Shown: one piece after another, positions 22,645 to 31,993 of the stretch | Position numbering within the stretch: position 1 is the stretch's first letter | Layout of the letters: the number at the start of each line of letters is the position of its first letter | Assembly: GCA_905221605.1 (NCBI GenBank) | Contig: CAJNDS010002239.1 | Span: forward strand, 157,501 to 221,500 | DNA from: Symbiodinium natans | Taxonomy: Eukaryota > Sar > Dinophyceae > Suessiales > Symbiodiniaceae | Length of the DNA stretch: 64,000 nt | Reading direction: 5' to 3' | Program-made: the position numbers and the translations under genes | Notes under the pieces: generated by a model | Database searches by the model: none | Told to the model about the DNA's origin: nothing | The model's input: the letters and a program-made list of their open reading frames with translations, nothing else

Positions 22645-22997
22645 AAGCCCTAGCTCTGAAAGACCCTTCTCACATCTCTTTTTACTAATGTTTACCATAG
22701 GTGGTTCTACAGGAATGGTTCTTGGAAATGCTGCAGTAGATCTAGGGTTACATGATAGCACATCCTCATTCTGTTCTTTTTTCAGGAGCTATGAAATCTA
22801 TCTTCTCTGGAATAGGTTTTAATCGAGAAAAGATTGCTGGTACTAAGAATTTATTACTTTCATCCTCTAGTACACTTTCTCTTTGTCATCTACATCTAGT
22901 ATTTCTTGGTATTCTTCGTACCTTTTCCCCAATGCATTTCTTAGGGTTTAAAGTTATGCCAAGAAGAATCCCATCCTTTCCAGATTCTTTTAATTTA
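22645..22997 (+). pseudogene. cox1: Nuclear insert of mitochondrial cox1 (NUMT)
   Basis: AT-richer block encoding part of cytochrome c oxidase subunit 1. One frame reads FTIGGSTGMVLGNAAVDLG and LHD. After a small deletion that removes the conserved Thr-Tyr-Tyr segment, another frame gives AHPH (canonical AHFH), SIFSGIGFNREKIAGTK, LSLCHLHLVFLGIL and SPMHFLGFKVMPRRIP. The style matches dinoflagellate/apicomplexan cox1, covering roughly the last third. It is broken by the deletion and frameshift, lacks both ends, and sits in GC-rich nuclear repeat, so it is not functional. The flanking AT-rich 22490-22640 may be mitochondrial too. Confidence 0.85.
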
Positions 22998-24471
22998 GAC
23001 CCCCCTCGCAGGGCCGTGGTCCTCATCCGGTGCCGTGGCCACGGAAGAGGACCTCAGCCGCTTGGGTGGCTGCTCTTGTCATTTTTGTAGGTAGGGTTTA
23101 GGGATTGATTTAGGGTTTCGGGTTTAGGGTTTAGGGTTTCGGGTTTAGGGTTTAGGGTTTAGGGTTTAGGGATTAGGAACTTCTGGGCTTCGTTGCTCGT
23201 CCGGCCAGCAGGTCACCTGCCATGCATGTGGGGGTTCAGGGAAATCGCGGACCCCCAATACCCCGAAAGAGTAGGATCCCCTCATAAAAGGGACCCCAAG
23301 AAGGTACCCCCTGTTTTTCGGAAAATACCCCCGACTTGATATCTCCTGATCCTTTCGATCCTGGCAGGATGGGCTACTTCCGTTGGGAGTTCTGAGGCCG
23401 GCCGTGCTCAGCTCAACAGCCCTAGAGCCTTCTTCTCCCTCAGGTCGGATGCTCTCTCTGTGGACCTAAACCCTAAGCCCTAAGCCCTAAACCCTAAACC
23501 CTAAGCCCTAAGCCCTAAACCCTAAGCTCCAAGCCCTAAACCCTAAACCCTAAACCCTTAACCCTACACTGGCAAGCAAATAGGCGTCGAAGCCTGCAAC
23601 CCTAGTGGCCACAGGGGGGGCTGAAAGGACGAAAGGGGTGACCTGTTCGGGGTATCGGGGCTACTTCGGGGCTACTTGGGTTTTGGGTTTTGGTTTTAGA
23701 ATTTAGGGTTGAGGGTTTAGGGTTTTGTGTTCGTGCTCCCTTCCTGAAGCCTCAAACCTCTAAACCCCTAAACGCCTAAACCCCAAAACCTCTAGCGCCT
23801 AAACCCCTAAACCTCTAGCCCCCCAAACCCCTATATGCCCCTAAATCAAAGAATATGCCCCTAAACCCCTGAACCTCTAAACCGCTAAACCCCTAAATCC
23901 CTGAATCCCCATATGCCTTCTAAACCCTGTATGCCCCCTAAACCCTAAACCCTAAACCCTAAACCCTAAACCCCAAACCCTAAACCCTAAACCCTAAACC
24001 CTAAACCCCAAACCCCAAACCCCTTTAATTTATGCCCCTAAAGCCCGGCAGGAGCGGCCTTCTGGAACGCCAGGTCCTGGCGCGCGGCCGAGCTTGAGGG
24101 TTTAGGGTTTAAGGTTTAGGGTGGTTTAATTAGGGTGGTGTAGGGTTTAGGGTTTAGGGTTTAGGGTTTAGGGTTTAGGGTTTAGGGTTTAGGGTTTAGG
24201 GTTTAGGGTTTAGGGTTTAGGGTTTAGGGTTTAGGGTTTAGGGTTTAGGGTTTAGGGTTTAGGGTGGGCGGGAGGACCTTAAAGAACATGTTCTACTTTC
24301 TTTTCTTGGGTTCAAGAGGACCCATTTAAACCCCTTAAACCCTAAACCCTAAACCCTAAACGCTAAACCCTCCTGTCCCAGGACTTTGTTTTTTTTTCTA
24401 GGGTTTAGGGTTTAGGGGTTCTGGGGGCCATCCCACTTTCAGGAGAAGTTGGGAGTTTTGAGGACCCATAG

Positions 24472-24523
24472 GCTTGTGGAGCGAATGGATCACCGTGCTT
24501 GGCTTTTTCGAAATCGCTCCTAA
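24472..24523 (+). other. Candidate terminal micro-exon
   Basis: After CCCATAG|G, reads LVERMDHRAWLFRNRS and then TAA (24521-24523). Short, so chance openness is possible. Confidence 0.3.
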
Positions 24524-24708
24524 GGGACACCATGCCCAGGGTTTAGGGTTTAGGGTTTAGTGTTTAGGGTTTAGGGTTTAGGGGTTTAGGGGTTTAGGGG
24601 TTTAGGGGTTTAGGGGTTTAGGGGTTTAGGGGTTTAGGGTTTAGGGTTTAGGGTTTAGGGTTTAGGGGTTTAGGGTTTAGGGGTTTAGGGGTTTAGGGTT
24701 TAGGGTTC

Positions 24709-24770
24709 AGGGTTCCCTGCAAGCTTGCCTGAATGAAATGGACTTCAAGTCATCGAGGGCAATGGCTTGA
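24709..24770 (+). other. Candidate terminal micro-exon
   Basis: Starts at the edge of a TTTAGGG tract; reads LQACLNEMDFKSSRAMA and then TGA (24768-24770). Short; unrecognised. Confidence 0.3.
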
Positions 24771-25744
24771 CAACCATCAGAATCCGCCATGCGGACAGTG
24801 TATGCAAATGGGGGGAGCTGTGTTTAGGTTTTTAGACTTGTCGGGCTATTAGGCTAGGGTTCAGGGTTCATAGGGCAAGAGGGTTTTGTTTTGTTCTTTT
24901 GGTTGAGGGTGTCGCACCATCACAGCAAACTCAACTCAGCCCTTAATCCTAAACCTTAGACCCTAAACCCTAAACCTAAACCCTAAACCCTAAACCCTAA
25001 AACCTGAACCTGGAGCCCCCATTGACTCCTCAGCCCTTCTTCTTTACCCTGTCACAATTCCATCAGCCCTTCCAAAAGTGGAGCTTCTGACCTCGTTGGA
25101 TGAGGGTTTCGGGTTGAGGTGGGCCGCAAGCTCCTAACACCCTCAACCCACTAACCCTCAAAGCCCTAAACCCTTTATAAGCCCTGAGCCCCTAAGCCCT
25201 GAACCCCTTACACCCCTAAACCCCTAACCCTCAAACCCCGAACCCACCTAAAAACCCAAAACACGTACACCCCTAAAACCCCCCGAAACCCCTAACAACC
25301 CCCTAAAATCCCTGCAAACCCCTAAAAAAACCCAAGCCCCTAAACACCCTGCAACCCAATAAAAGAAACAAAGGTCTTCGACCTACCGGGCTATCGCTAC
25401 AGTGTGCGGTTTCTCACGTGGCTCGACCTGCAATTCCAGTGTTTATTTGTTCTTTTTGAAGGATTTCCGAAACCCTAAACCCTGAACCCTAAACACAACC
25501 TTTAGGGTCCAAGGTAAAACCCCAAGAGATGCGGGCTTCGGGTTGAGGCCGCATGGCATCTCGCCGCAGTTGTCAGCTGGGGAACCTGTTTTAGGAAGCC
25601 CTAACTAAACCCTAAGCCCCAAGCCCTAAGGCCCTAAACCCTAAGCCCCAAGCCCCAAGCCCTAAGCCCTAAGCCCTAAGCCCTAAGCCCTAAGCCCTAA
25701 ACCCTAACCCTAAACCCTCTCTTACTATGTATATTTAAACCCTA

Positions 25745-26335
25745 ATGACCTTCGTCGGCATATTGTTTTTTTTCCCCGGGCGGGGGCCCTAAACCCTGAC
25801 GCCCTTCGTCGGCATGTTGTTCGGGTGTCAATTCATGGGGTGGGCTGCCCTACCCGACCCCTGAATGACCCCTGCAGAACTACAGACACCCCATGACAGC
25901 CCCGCAGAACTCGACGAGCCCCGCATAGCCACGCAGAACCTATGGGGAAGACTACACTTGCCTTGTGGAAAAGTTCGCAGAACCGCCCGCTGCCTCGCAG
26001 AAGCGCGGCTGCCCCGCAAAGGATATTCAGAGGGCGCATAGACAGCCCACCCCATAAATTGGCACCCCAGTTTTTTTTTTCCCCGGGCGGGGGCCCTAAA
26101 CCCTGACGCCCTTCGTCGGCATATTGTTTTTTTTCCCCGGGCGGGGGCCCTAAACCCTGACGCCCTTCGTCGGCATGTTGTTTTTTTTCCCCGGGCGGGG
26201 GCCCTAAACCCTGACGCCCTTCGTCGGCATGTTGTTTTTTTTCCCGGGGGGGCCCTAAACCCTGACGCCCTTCGTCGGCATATTGTTTTTTTTCCCCCGG
26301 CGGGGGCCCTACGACCTTCGTCGGCATTGTTTTTT
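25745..26335. repeat. ~55-bp GC-rich tandem repeat
   Basis: Units contain CCCTGACGCCCTTCGTCGG, then CATATTG/CATGTTG, a T-run and CCCCGGGCGGGGG. Copies lie at 25745-25820 and, after an insertion, at 26070-26335 (about five units). The CCCTAAA heptamer is embedded in each unit, so this repeat probably arose by capture of a telomere-like unit. Confidence 0.9.
25822..26069. mobile_element. MITE-like inverted-repeat element
   Basis: A 248-bp block interrupting the ~55-bp tandem repeat. The ends are inverted repeats of about 25 bp (GTGTCAATTCATGGGGTGGG at the left; the right end is the reverse complement with about two changes). A 3-bp GTT lies on both sides (25819-25821 and 26070-26072), consistent with a target duplication. 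The interior has no protein; a GCAGAAC motif recurs five times. Non-autonomous DNA transposon is the best reading. Confidence 0.7.
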
Positions 26336-26379
26336 CCGGGGGGGGCTGAGCCCTTCGTCGATAAACTCTTTGTCGGGGA

Positions 26380-26625
26380 TATTGTTTTTTTCCCCCCCCC
26401 CCCACCCCCCCCACCCCCCCCCCCCCCCCCCACCCCCCCCCCCCCACAGCCCCCACCCCCCACCCCACCCCGCCACCCCACCCCCACCCCCCCCCACCCC
26501 CCCCCCCCACCCCCCCCCCCCCCCCCCACCCCCCCCCCCCCACCCCCCCCCACCCACCAACCCACCCCACCCCCCCCACCCCCCCACCCCCCCCCACCCC
26601 CCCCAACCCCCACCCCCCCCCCACA
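26380..26625. repeat. C-rich low-complexity block
   Basis: About 240 bp of C-runs broken by single A (and rare G/T). Proline/histidine or glycine/tryptophan frames across it are artefacts. Homopolymer length is unlikely to be exact in any assembly. Confidence 0.95.
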
Positions 26626-27068
26626 GGTCCCCACAACCTTATTCCCATCCAGCACAGGTTTGATTTGGAACTGGACCTTGAGCTTTAAGCCTACTGGGAA
26701 TGTATTGAGTGGACTTTGTATTTTCTCAATGTTATGGGTTTCTTGGGTGGGTGGGGTTTTATTCCAGCCCTTGACAAGCTGCTCGACTAGTGAATGCTCG
26801 GACTTGAGATGCTGAACCCTAAACCCTAAACCCTAAACCCTAAAACCTAAACCCTAAAAACCTAAACCCTAAAACCCTAAAACCCTAAACCCTAAACCCT
26901 AAACCCTAAAAACCTAAACCCTAAAACCCTAAACCCTAAACCCTAAACCCTAAACCCTAAACCCTAAACCCTAAACCCTAAACCCTAAACCCTAAACCCT
27001 AAACCCTAAACCCTAAACCCTGAACCCTGAACCCTGAACCCTAAACCCTAAACCCTAAACCCAACACG

Positions 27069-27161
27069 ACGGCAGCTGTCCGCAGGTGCGAGCTCCTTTA
27101 CGAGCAGACAGATGGCACGAAGATGCACAGATCCCCAGAGCCATCCGGTCTCAGCAAAGCT
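27069..27161 (+). other. Candidate micro-exon
   Basis: Island after a long CCCTAAA tract, reading RCELLYEQTDGTKMHRSPEP and neighbours, and running into degenerate TTTAGGG. Very protein-like composition. Unrecognised. Confidence 0.42.
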
Positions 27162-27528
27162 ATAGGGTTTTGGGGTTTTGCGGTTTAGGGTTTAGGGTTT
27201 AGGGTTTAGGGTTTGAGGTTCTGGGTTTTGGGTTTTGGGGGTCCCCTAGTTTCGAGATCTGACCATGTACCTTGAGTTTAGAGTTTGTGGGCCCTGGGGT
27301 TGTTGTTGAGGGCCGTTTGGGGGGGGGGGGGGGGGTTGAAAGTCTTCAACCCTAAGCCCTAAACCCCAAACCCTAACCCTAAAACCCCAAGCCCTAAACC
27401 GTCAACCGCAGGCCCTCAGCCCTTAGGCCTGAAACCCTAAACCCTTTCCCAACCCTCAACCCTAAACTTTGAACCCTAAACCCCAAACCCTAAACCCCAA
27501 ACCCTAAACTCTAAACCCTAAACCCTAG

Positions 27529-27592
27529 GTCGCACTGGTTTCCCTACGAGCAGCTGGTGCTCACATCCCTGGAAACCCAGGCCAGCCCTGAG
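27529..27592 (+). other. Candidate micro-exon
   Basis: Acceptor CCCTAG|G is formed by the repeat itself. Reads HWFPYEQLVLTSLETQASPE and ends GAG|GGTTTAGGG. Both edges can be supplied by the telomere-like units. Unrecognised. Confidence 0.42.
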
Positions 27593-28388
27593 GGTTTAGG
27601 GTTTAGGGTTTAGGGTGCCTGGTCAGCTGAACGCAATAGCGTGAAGATGTGCCCGCCCCAAGGCCACTCACTGCGAGCCAAAACCGCAGCCAGCCCAAAC
27701 CAAGCCAGCCATTCAAATTCACGTGTCGGACATGGGGCCAGAAGGCACAGGAAACCCCGCTCAAATTGTTGCGTAGGTGACGGTCTGGGCCGAAGGCCCT
27801 CACATAGAAAATTCAAGGGTGTGACCCTCGACTGCGCCCGCGTACCCAATAGAGGCGAGAGGAGGGGTGGCGGGCGTGTTTAGGGGTTTAGGGTCAGTAG
27901 GGTTTTTGGGGTTTAGGATGATTTGCCTTCAGGCGGGCAGTGTCTTGTGAGGGACTGCAACATGTCTCGGATTCGTGAGACGCATCGCTGCAGGCAGGTA
28001 TCAAAACCCTAAACCCCGAAACCCCTAAACCCCTAAACCCCTAAACCCCTAAACCCCGAAACCCCTAAACCCCTAAACCCCTAAACCCCTAAACCCCGAA
28101 ACCCCGAAACCCCTAAACCCCTAAACCGCTAAACCCCTAAACCCCTAAACCCCTAAACCCCTAAACCCCTAAACCCCTAAACCCCTAAACCCCTAAACCC
28201 CTAACGCCTAAACCCTAAACCCCAAAACCCCTAAACCCCTAAACCCTAAACCCCTAAACCCCAAACCCCTAAACCCTAAACCCTAAACCCTAAACCCTAA
28301 ACCCCTAACCCCTAAACCCCTAAACCCCTAAACCCCTAAACCCCCCTAAACCCCTAAACCCTAAACCCCTAAACTTCAAGGCCCCCCC

Positions 28389-28431
<43 letters not shown>

Positions 28432-29066
28432 AAAAAAAAAATCTACCAACCGACATGAGAGGCCACGTGGCCGGGAGCCGACTTCCTGCACCGCCTGCAA
28501 GAGTCGATGCCCGGGCCCTGAGGTCATCAGGGATTGAGGGTTTGGGTTTTGGGGTTTGGGGTTTAGGGTTAGGGTTTAGGGTTTAGGGTTTAGGGTTTAT
28601 GGTTTAGGGTTTAGGGTTTAGCCCCTTACATCTTTTGCTACGCCTTCACTGGGAGCGACTCTGCTGCTTGGAGCGGTGAAAATGCTGAAAAAAGTCATTC
28701 GTAAATTCGCTTCAATACAAAAGAGGACCGTACGAAGAAAGGAGGCTTTAGGCTGTGGGGTTTAGGGTTTAGAGCTCGGGAAGTCTCGAAACCCTTTGCA
28801 ATTGAACCACTGCTGCACTTGAAGGTGCATCTCGGGTCGTGAACGACCCTGTTAACAATTGCTGAGCTTTCCTCCGCTTGGGGTTCGCGCACCTTGTAGC
28901 AACAGCAGAAGCAACCCTCAACAACCTTAGCAACCCATCCTACACCCTAGATAAACCAACTAAACCCAAACCACGAACCCTAAACCCTAGCCCTAAACCC
29001 TAAACCCTAAACCCTGAACCCGAAACCCGAAACCCGAAGCCCTAAACCCGAAACCCGACACCCTGG

Positions 29067-29144
29067 AGCCTGAGGTTGCTGCGGGAGGAGCTGATTCAAG
29101 AGGAAGAGGCTGCGCAGGCAGAAGATGGCAGAAGACATCCCTAA
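29067..29144 (+). other. Candidate terminal micro-exon
   Basis: Reads LRLLREELIQEEEAAQAEDG, then His-Pro and TAA. The stop codon is the TAA of a CCCTAAA-like unit. Acidic coiled-coil composition. Unrecognised. Confidence 0.38.
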
Positions 29145-30172
29145 ACCCTTTTCTTTCTGGTTTAGGGTTTAGGGTTTAGGGTTTAGGGTTTAGGGTTTAG
29201 GGTTTAGGGTTTAGGGTTTAGGGTTTAGGGTTTAGGGTTTAGGGTTTAGGGTTTAGGGTTTAGGGTTTAGGGTTAAAGGTTTAGGGTTTAGGGTTTAGGG
29301 TTTAGGGTTTACTGTAGGGTTTAGGGTTTAGTTTTTTTTTTCAGGGTTTAGGGTTTATGGTTTTAGGGGTTTTGGACTCTGAGCCCTAAAACCCTGGACC
29401 TGAGCACAAAACACAAGAATGCCCAGAGACAGCTTGGCCATCCACGCAGCCTCCAACCCTAAAGTACATCCTTTAACCCCAAACCCCAAACCCCTAAACC
29501 CCAAACCCTAAACCCCAAACCCTAAAGCCTAAATCCTTCCCGTTTCCTCCCAAACACGCGAGAGGCCTTGCAACTACCGATGGAGGGAACTGGAGGCCAG
29601 GCGTAGGGTTTAGGGTTTAGGGTTTAGGGTTTAGGGTTTAGGGTTTAGGGTTTAGGGTTTAGGGTTTAGGGTTTAGGGTTTAGGGTTTAGGGTTTAGGGT
29701 TTAGGGTTTAGGGTTTAGGGTTTAGGGTTTAGGGTTAGGGTTGGGGTTTAGGGTTTAGGGTTTAGGGTTTAGGGTTTAGGGTTTAGGGTTTAGGGTTTAG
29801 GGTTTAGGGTTTAGGGTTTAGGGTTTAGGGTTTAGGGTTTGGTGCACTTCCCGTCCCCTTCCTCTTCCCCTTCCCCTTCCTCTTCCCCTCGCCTTCGCCT
29901 TCGCCCTTCCCCTTAGCCCTCTCCCTTCGTCCTCCCCCTTCGCTGTCCCCCTCCCTCCTTGTTTTCGTGCTCCTGCAAGCTTCCAGGGGATGCCAGCCGC
30001 TGGCAACGCCTCTCCGATCGCTGGCGCAACTTGCGCACAAAGCGCGGGTCCCGGACCCCAAGCCCAAGCCACGAGCAACCCGAACCCCAAGCCCTGAACC
30101 CTCGGCCCTAACCCGAATTCCGAATCCCAAGCCCCCAACCCCTAACCCCTAAACCCCCAAACCCTAAGCCCT

Positions 30173-30184
30173 AACTCCCAAACA
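30173..30184 (+). repeat. LINE target-site duplication, left
   Basis: AACTCCCAAACA, repeated exactly at 37132-37143. It fixes the left end of the LINE insertion at 30185. The target lies at the edge of a degenerate CCCTAAA tract. Confidence 0.85.
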
Positions 30185-30280
30185 AGGCATTTGGCTGCCA
30201 GCGAGAGCATGTGCATGTTAGTGGGGGGCTTGAAGGCTTTACCGCTGTGTACGATGTTGCATGGTGTCACCTACTTGAGT

Positions 30281-30302
30281 TTTGCTTTCTTTTTCCTTGT
30301 AG
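30281..30302 (+). promoter_or_regulatory. Possible splice-leader acceptor
   Basis: A pyrimidine run of about 20 nt ending in TTGTAG lies 57 nt before the likely ORF1 start codon. Dinoflagellate mRNAs receive a trans-spliced leader at such sites. Using it here is inference only. Confidence 0.3.
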
Positions 30303-30358
30303 TCTCGTTGGCTACAACGCCCGGCATTTTGCAGGGCTTTTTCGAACCGTCCGCAGCC

Positions 30359-31969
30359 ATGAGCGGACGCGACTCCGGACTGGGGGCAGAGCTCAGTCAG
30401 GCCTACCGCCACCTAGAGGCACAGAGGCAGGCCACGCAGCACGACGTCTACAACGCCGGCCAGGACATGTGGTTCGACTCAAGACGCGCTGCTAAGAGAG
30501 GGCCCCCGTCCACCTTGGCGTCTACGGTCCAGTCCCATGCTACACCGCCCTCGGACCATGTCATGGAGACCGCGGAGAGGGACGCCATTGTGGAAGAAGG
30601 GGTACGCGACCCCCCGACAGAGAGGCGGACCCCTTCATCCCTCTTCCAGCCCATGCCCATTGAGACGGACATCGCCTACCAGATGACGGCTGCGCAAAGG
30701 GGCGTGGACATCAACGATGTGGGGGCTATGCAAGCCTACATGGCTACACCGCTCCCAACAAGGAATGAGGTTCTCCAGACCATTCGCGATTACCACCTCG
30801 GGGTCCTGCGACCCGAAATCTTCAACCTCATCACGCAGGTCGAGAACGTCATCGGCAAGCTCGACGACAAGATCCTCAAGACCCAAGAGTCTCTGCAGTG
30901 GCTAGCCTCAGACAATAGGCAGCAGCAAAAGAAGGAGAGCGCCATGCTAGTGGTCACGTCTGGCTGGGATAAAACGCTCGCACCCGCGGACAGGCTCTTC
31001 CAGATTAACTGGATGCTGGAGCAGCTGGAGCACATCAAGCAGTTCATCCACCAGCGCGTCTACAACGCCTCCGACTCCTGCAGACTTTGGTGTCTTTCTG
31101 CCCTCGCAGTGGAGCCGTCTACACCGCCAGCAGGCCCACACGCGTGGTCTACGGTGACAATGCTGCAGTTCAAGGACTTCTCGTGTCGCAAGGCCTTCGT
31201 TGACGCCTACGGTGGTGGAGCCGGATGCCCTCTGTACAAGGACGCTAAAACGCCCGTCAAGCAGCACCACATCCGGGTTACCGCAGCCTCACAGCAGTTC
31301 CAGCGCAAGCTTGAGCTCCCATTGCGGGTGGCACTCACTGTGATAAACCGCACCTCGGAGGTGCAGGGTGCAACGCCGGAGCCCATCGTCATCCTTTGGC
31401 GCACGCTGACAGTCATGAAGCCCGCCGCCACGAAGGAGTTCAACCCCCAAGCCCGCGCTTGGGCCCGGATGACGTACTACGAGCAGAGTGGTGAGCTACG
31501 TGGCCTCCTCGAAGTGGACGCGGAGTTGTTCGACCTCATGTCAGCTAAACCGCCGCATGGGGACGAGGAAAACCTCTGGGCCCACTGCTGGAACCAGCTG
31601 ACCTTTGGAGTTCAGCACGAGTTGGACGTCGCCGAGAAGCAGGTTTTCACCCAGGCAGCCCTCGGAGCCAAAGGTTCCTCGAAGGGTATTTCCCTGGGTA
31701 AATCGCAGCGCCACTGGAGCGCGCCGTTTATCTATAATTCGGCCATGAATCCCTTCCCGATCCCCATGACCATCAGCAAAGTTGATGCTGTCAGCTATTG
31801 TTGGGATGAATATTGCGATAAGGTAGCTGCCCCACAGCATAAGGTGGGGAACTACCAGGCCGGAACTTTTGAGGGGGCTCCCGTGGTTACACCGCCAGCG
31901 GCGGGAGCCAATCTTCCGCAAGGACCCGCGCCCTCTGAGCCAGGCCCCGGCAAGGGTAGAGGCAAGTGA
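30359..31969 (+). CDS. LINE ORF1 protein (putative RNA-binding)
   Basis: A 536-residue frame from the ATG of MSGRDSGLG; the frame is open further upstream to 30191, but that part is hydrophobic and unlike the rest. The middle (about residues 120-250) is rich in charged helices and probably coiled coil. A stretch near TMLQFKDFSCRKAFVDAYG resembles the RNA-recognition fold of L1-type ORF1 proteins, though this is a weak visual match. The C-terminus is Pro/Gly/Lys-rich (GKGRGK). It would act as the nucleic-acid chaperone of the LINE particle. The stop is TGA followed by CGG, after which the same frame stays open. Confidence 0.7.
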   Translation: MSGRDSGLGAELSQAYRHLEAQRQATQHDVYNAGQDMWFDSRRAAKRGPPSTLASTVQSHATPPSDHVMETAERDAIVEEGVRDPPTERRTPSSLFQPMPIETDIAYQMTAAQRGVDINDVGAMQAYMATPLPTRNEVLQTIRDYHLGVLRPEIFNLITQVENVIGKLDDKILKTQESLQWLASDNRQQQKKESAMLVVTSGWDKTLAPADRLFQINWMLEQLEHIKQFIHQRVYNASDSCRLWCLSALAVEPSTPPAGPHAWSTVTMLQFKDFSCRKAFVDAYGGGAGCPLYKDAKTPVKQHHIRVTAASQQFQRKLELPLRVALTVINRTSEVQGATPEPIVILWRTLTVMKPAATKEFNPQARAWARMTYYEQSGELRGLLEVDAELFDLMSAKPPHGDEENLWAHCWNQLTFGVQHELDVAEKQVFTQAALGAKGSSKGISLGKSQRHWSAPFIYNSAMNPFPIPMTISKVDAVSYCWDEYCDKVAAPQHKVGNYQAGTFEGAPVVTPPAAGANLPQGPAPSEPGPGKGRGK

Positions 31970-31993
31970 CGGGGTCGATACAGCATTGCGGGT

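Larger units (their letters stand above)
23085..30172. repeat. Telomere-like mosaic, block 4
   Basis: Tracts: 23090-23175, 23465-23570, 23935-24025, 24125-24265, 24535-24710, 25600-25720, 26815-27062, 27185-27225, 28005-28380 (CCCCTAAA variant), 28555-28622, 29160-29335 and 29605-29840. Low-complexity runs: poly-G at 27317-27336, poly-C then poly-A at 28388-28440, and C/T-rich at 29845-29960. An island of about 250 bp at 27618-27870 is open on both strands but unrecognised. The rest shows nothing further. Confidence 0.9.

Noticed and set aside
26283-26663. Proline- or glycine-rich proteins on both strands
   Set aside because: Low-complexity C-rich DNA; the frames have no non-repeat content.
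27603-27883. Possible gene in the 250-bp island
   Set aside because: Open on both strands with no recognisable motif; neither strand stands out, so no product is called.
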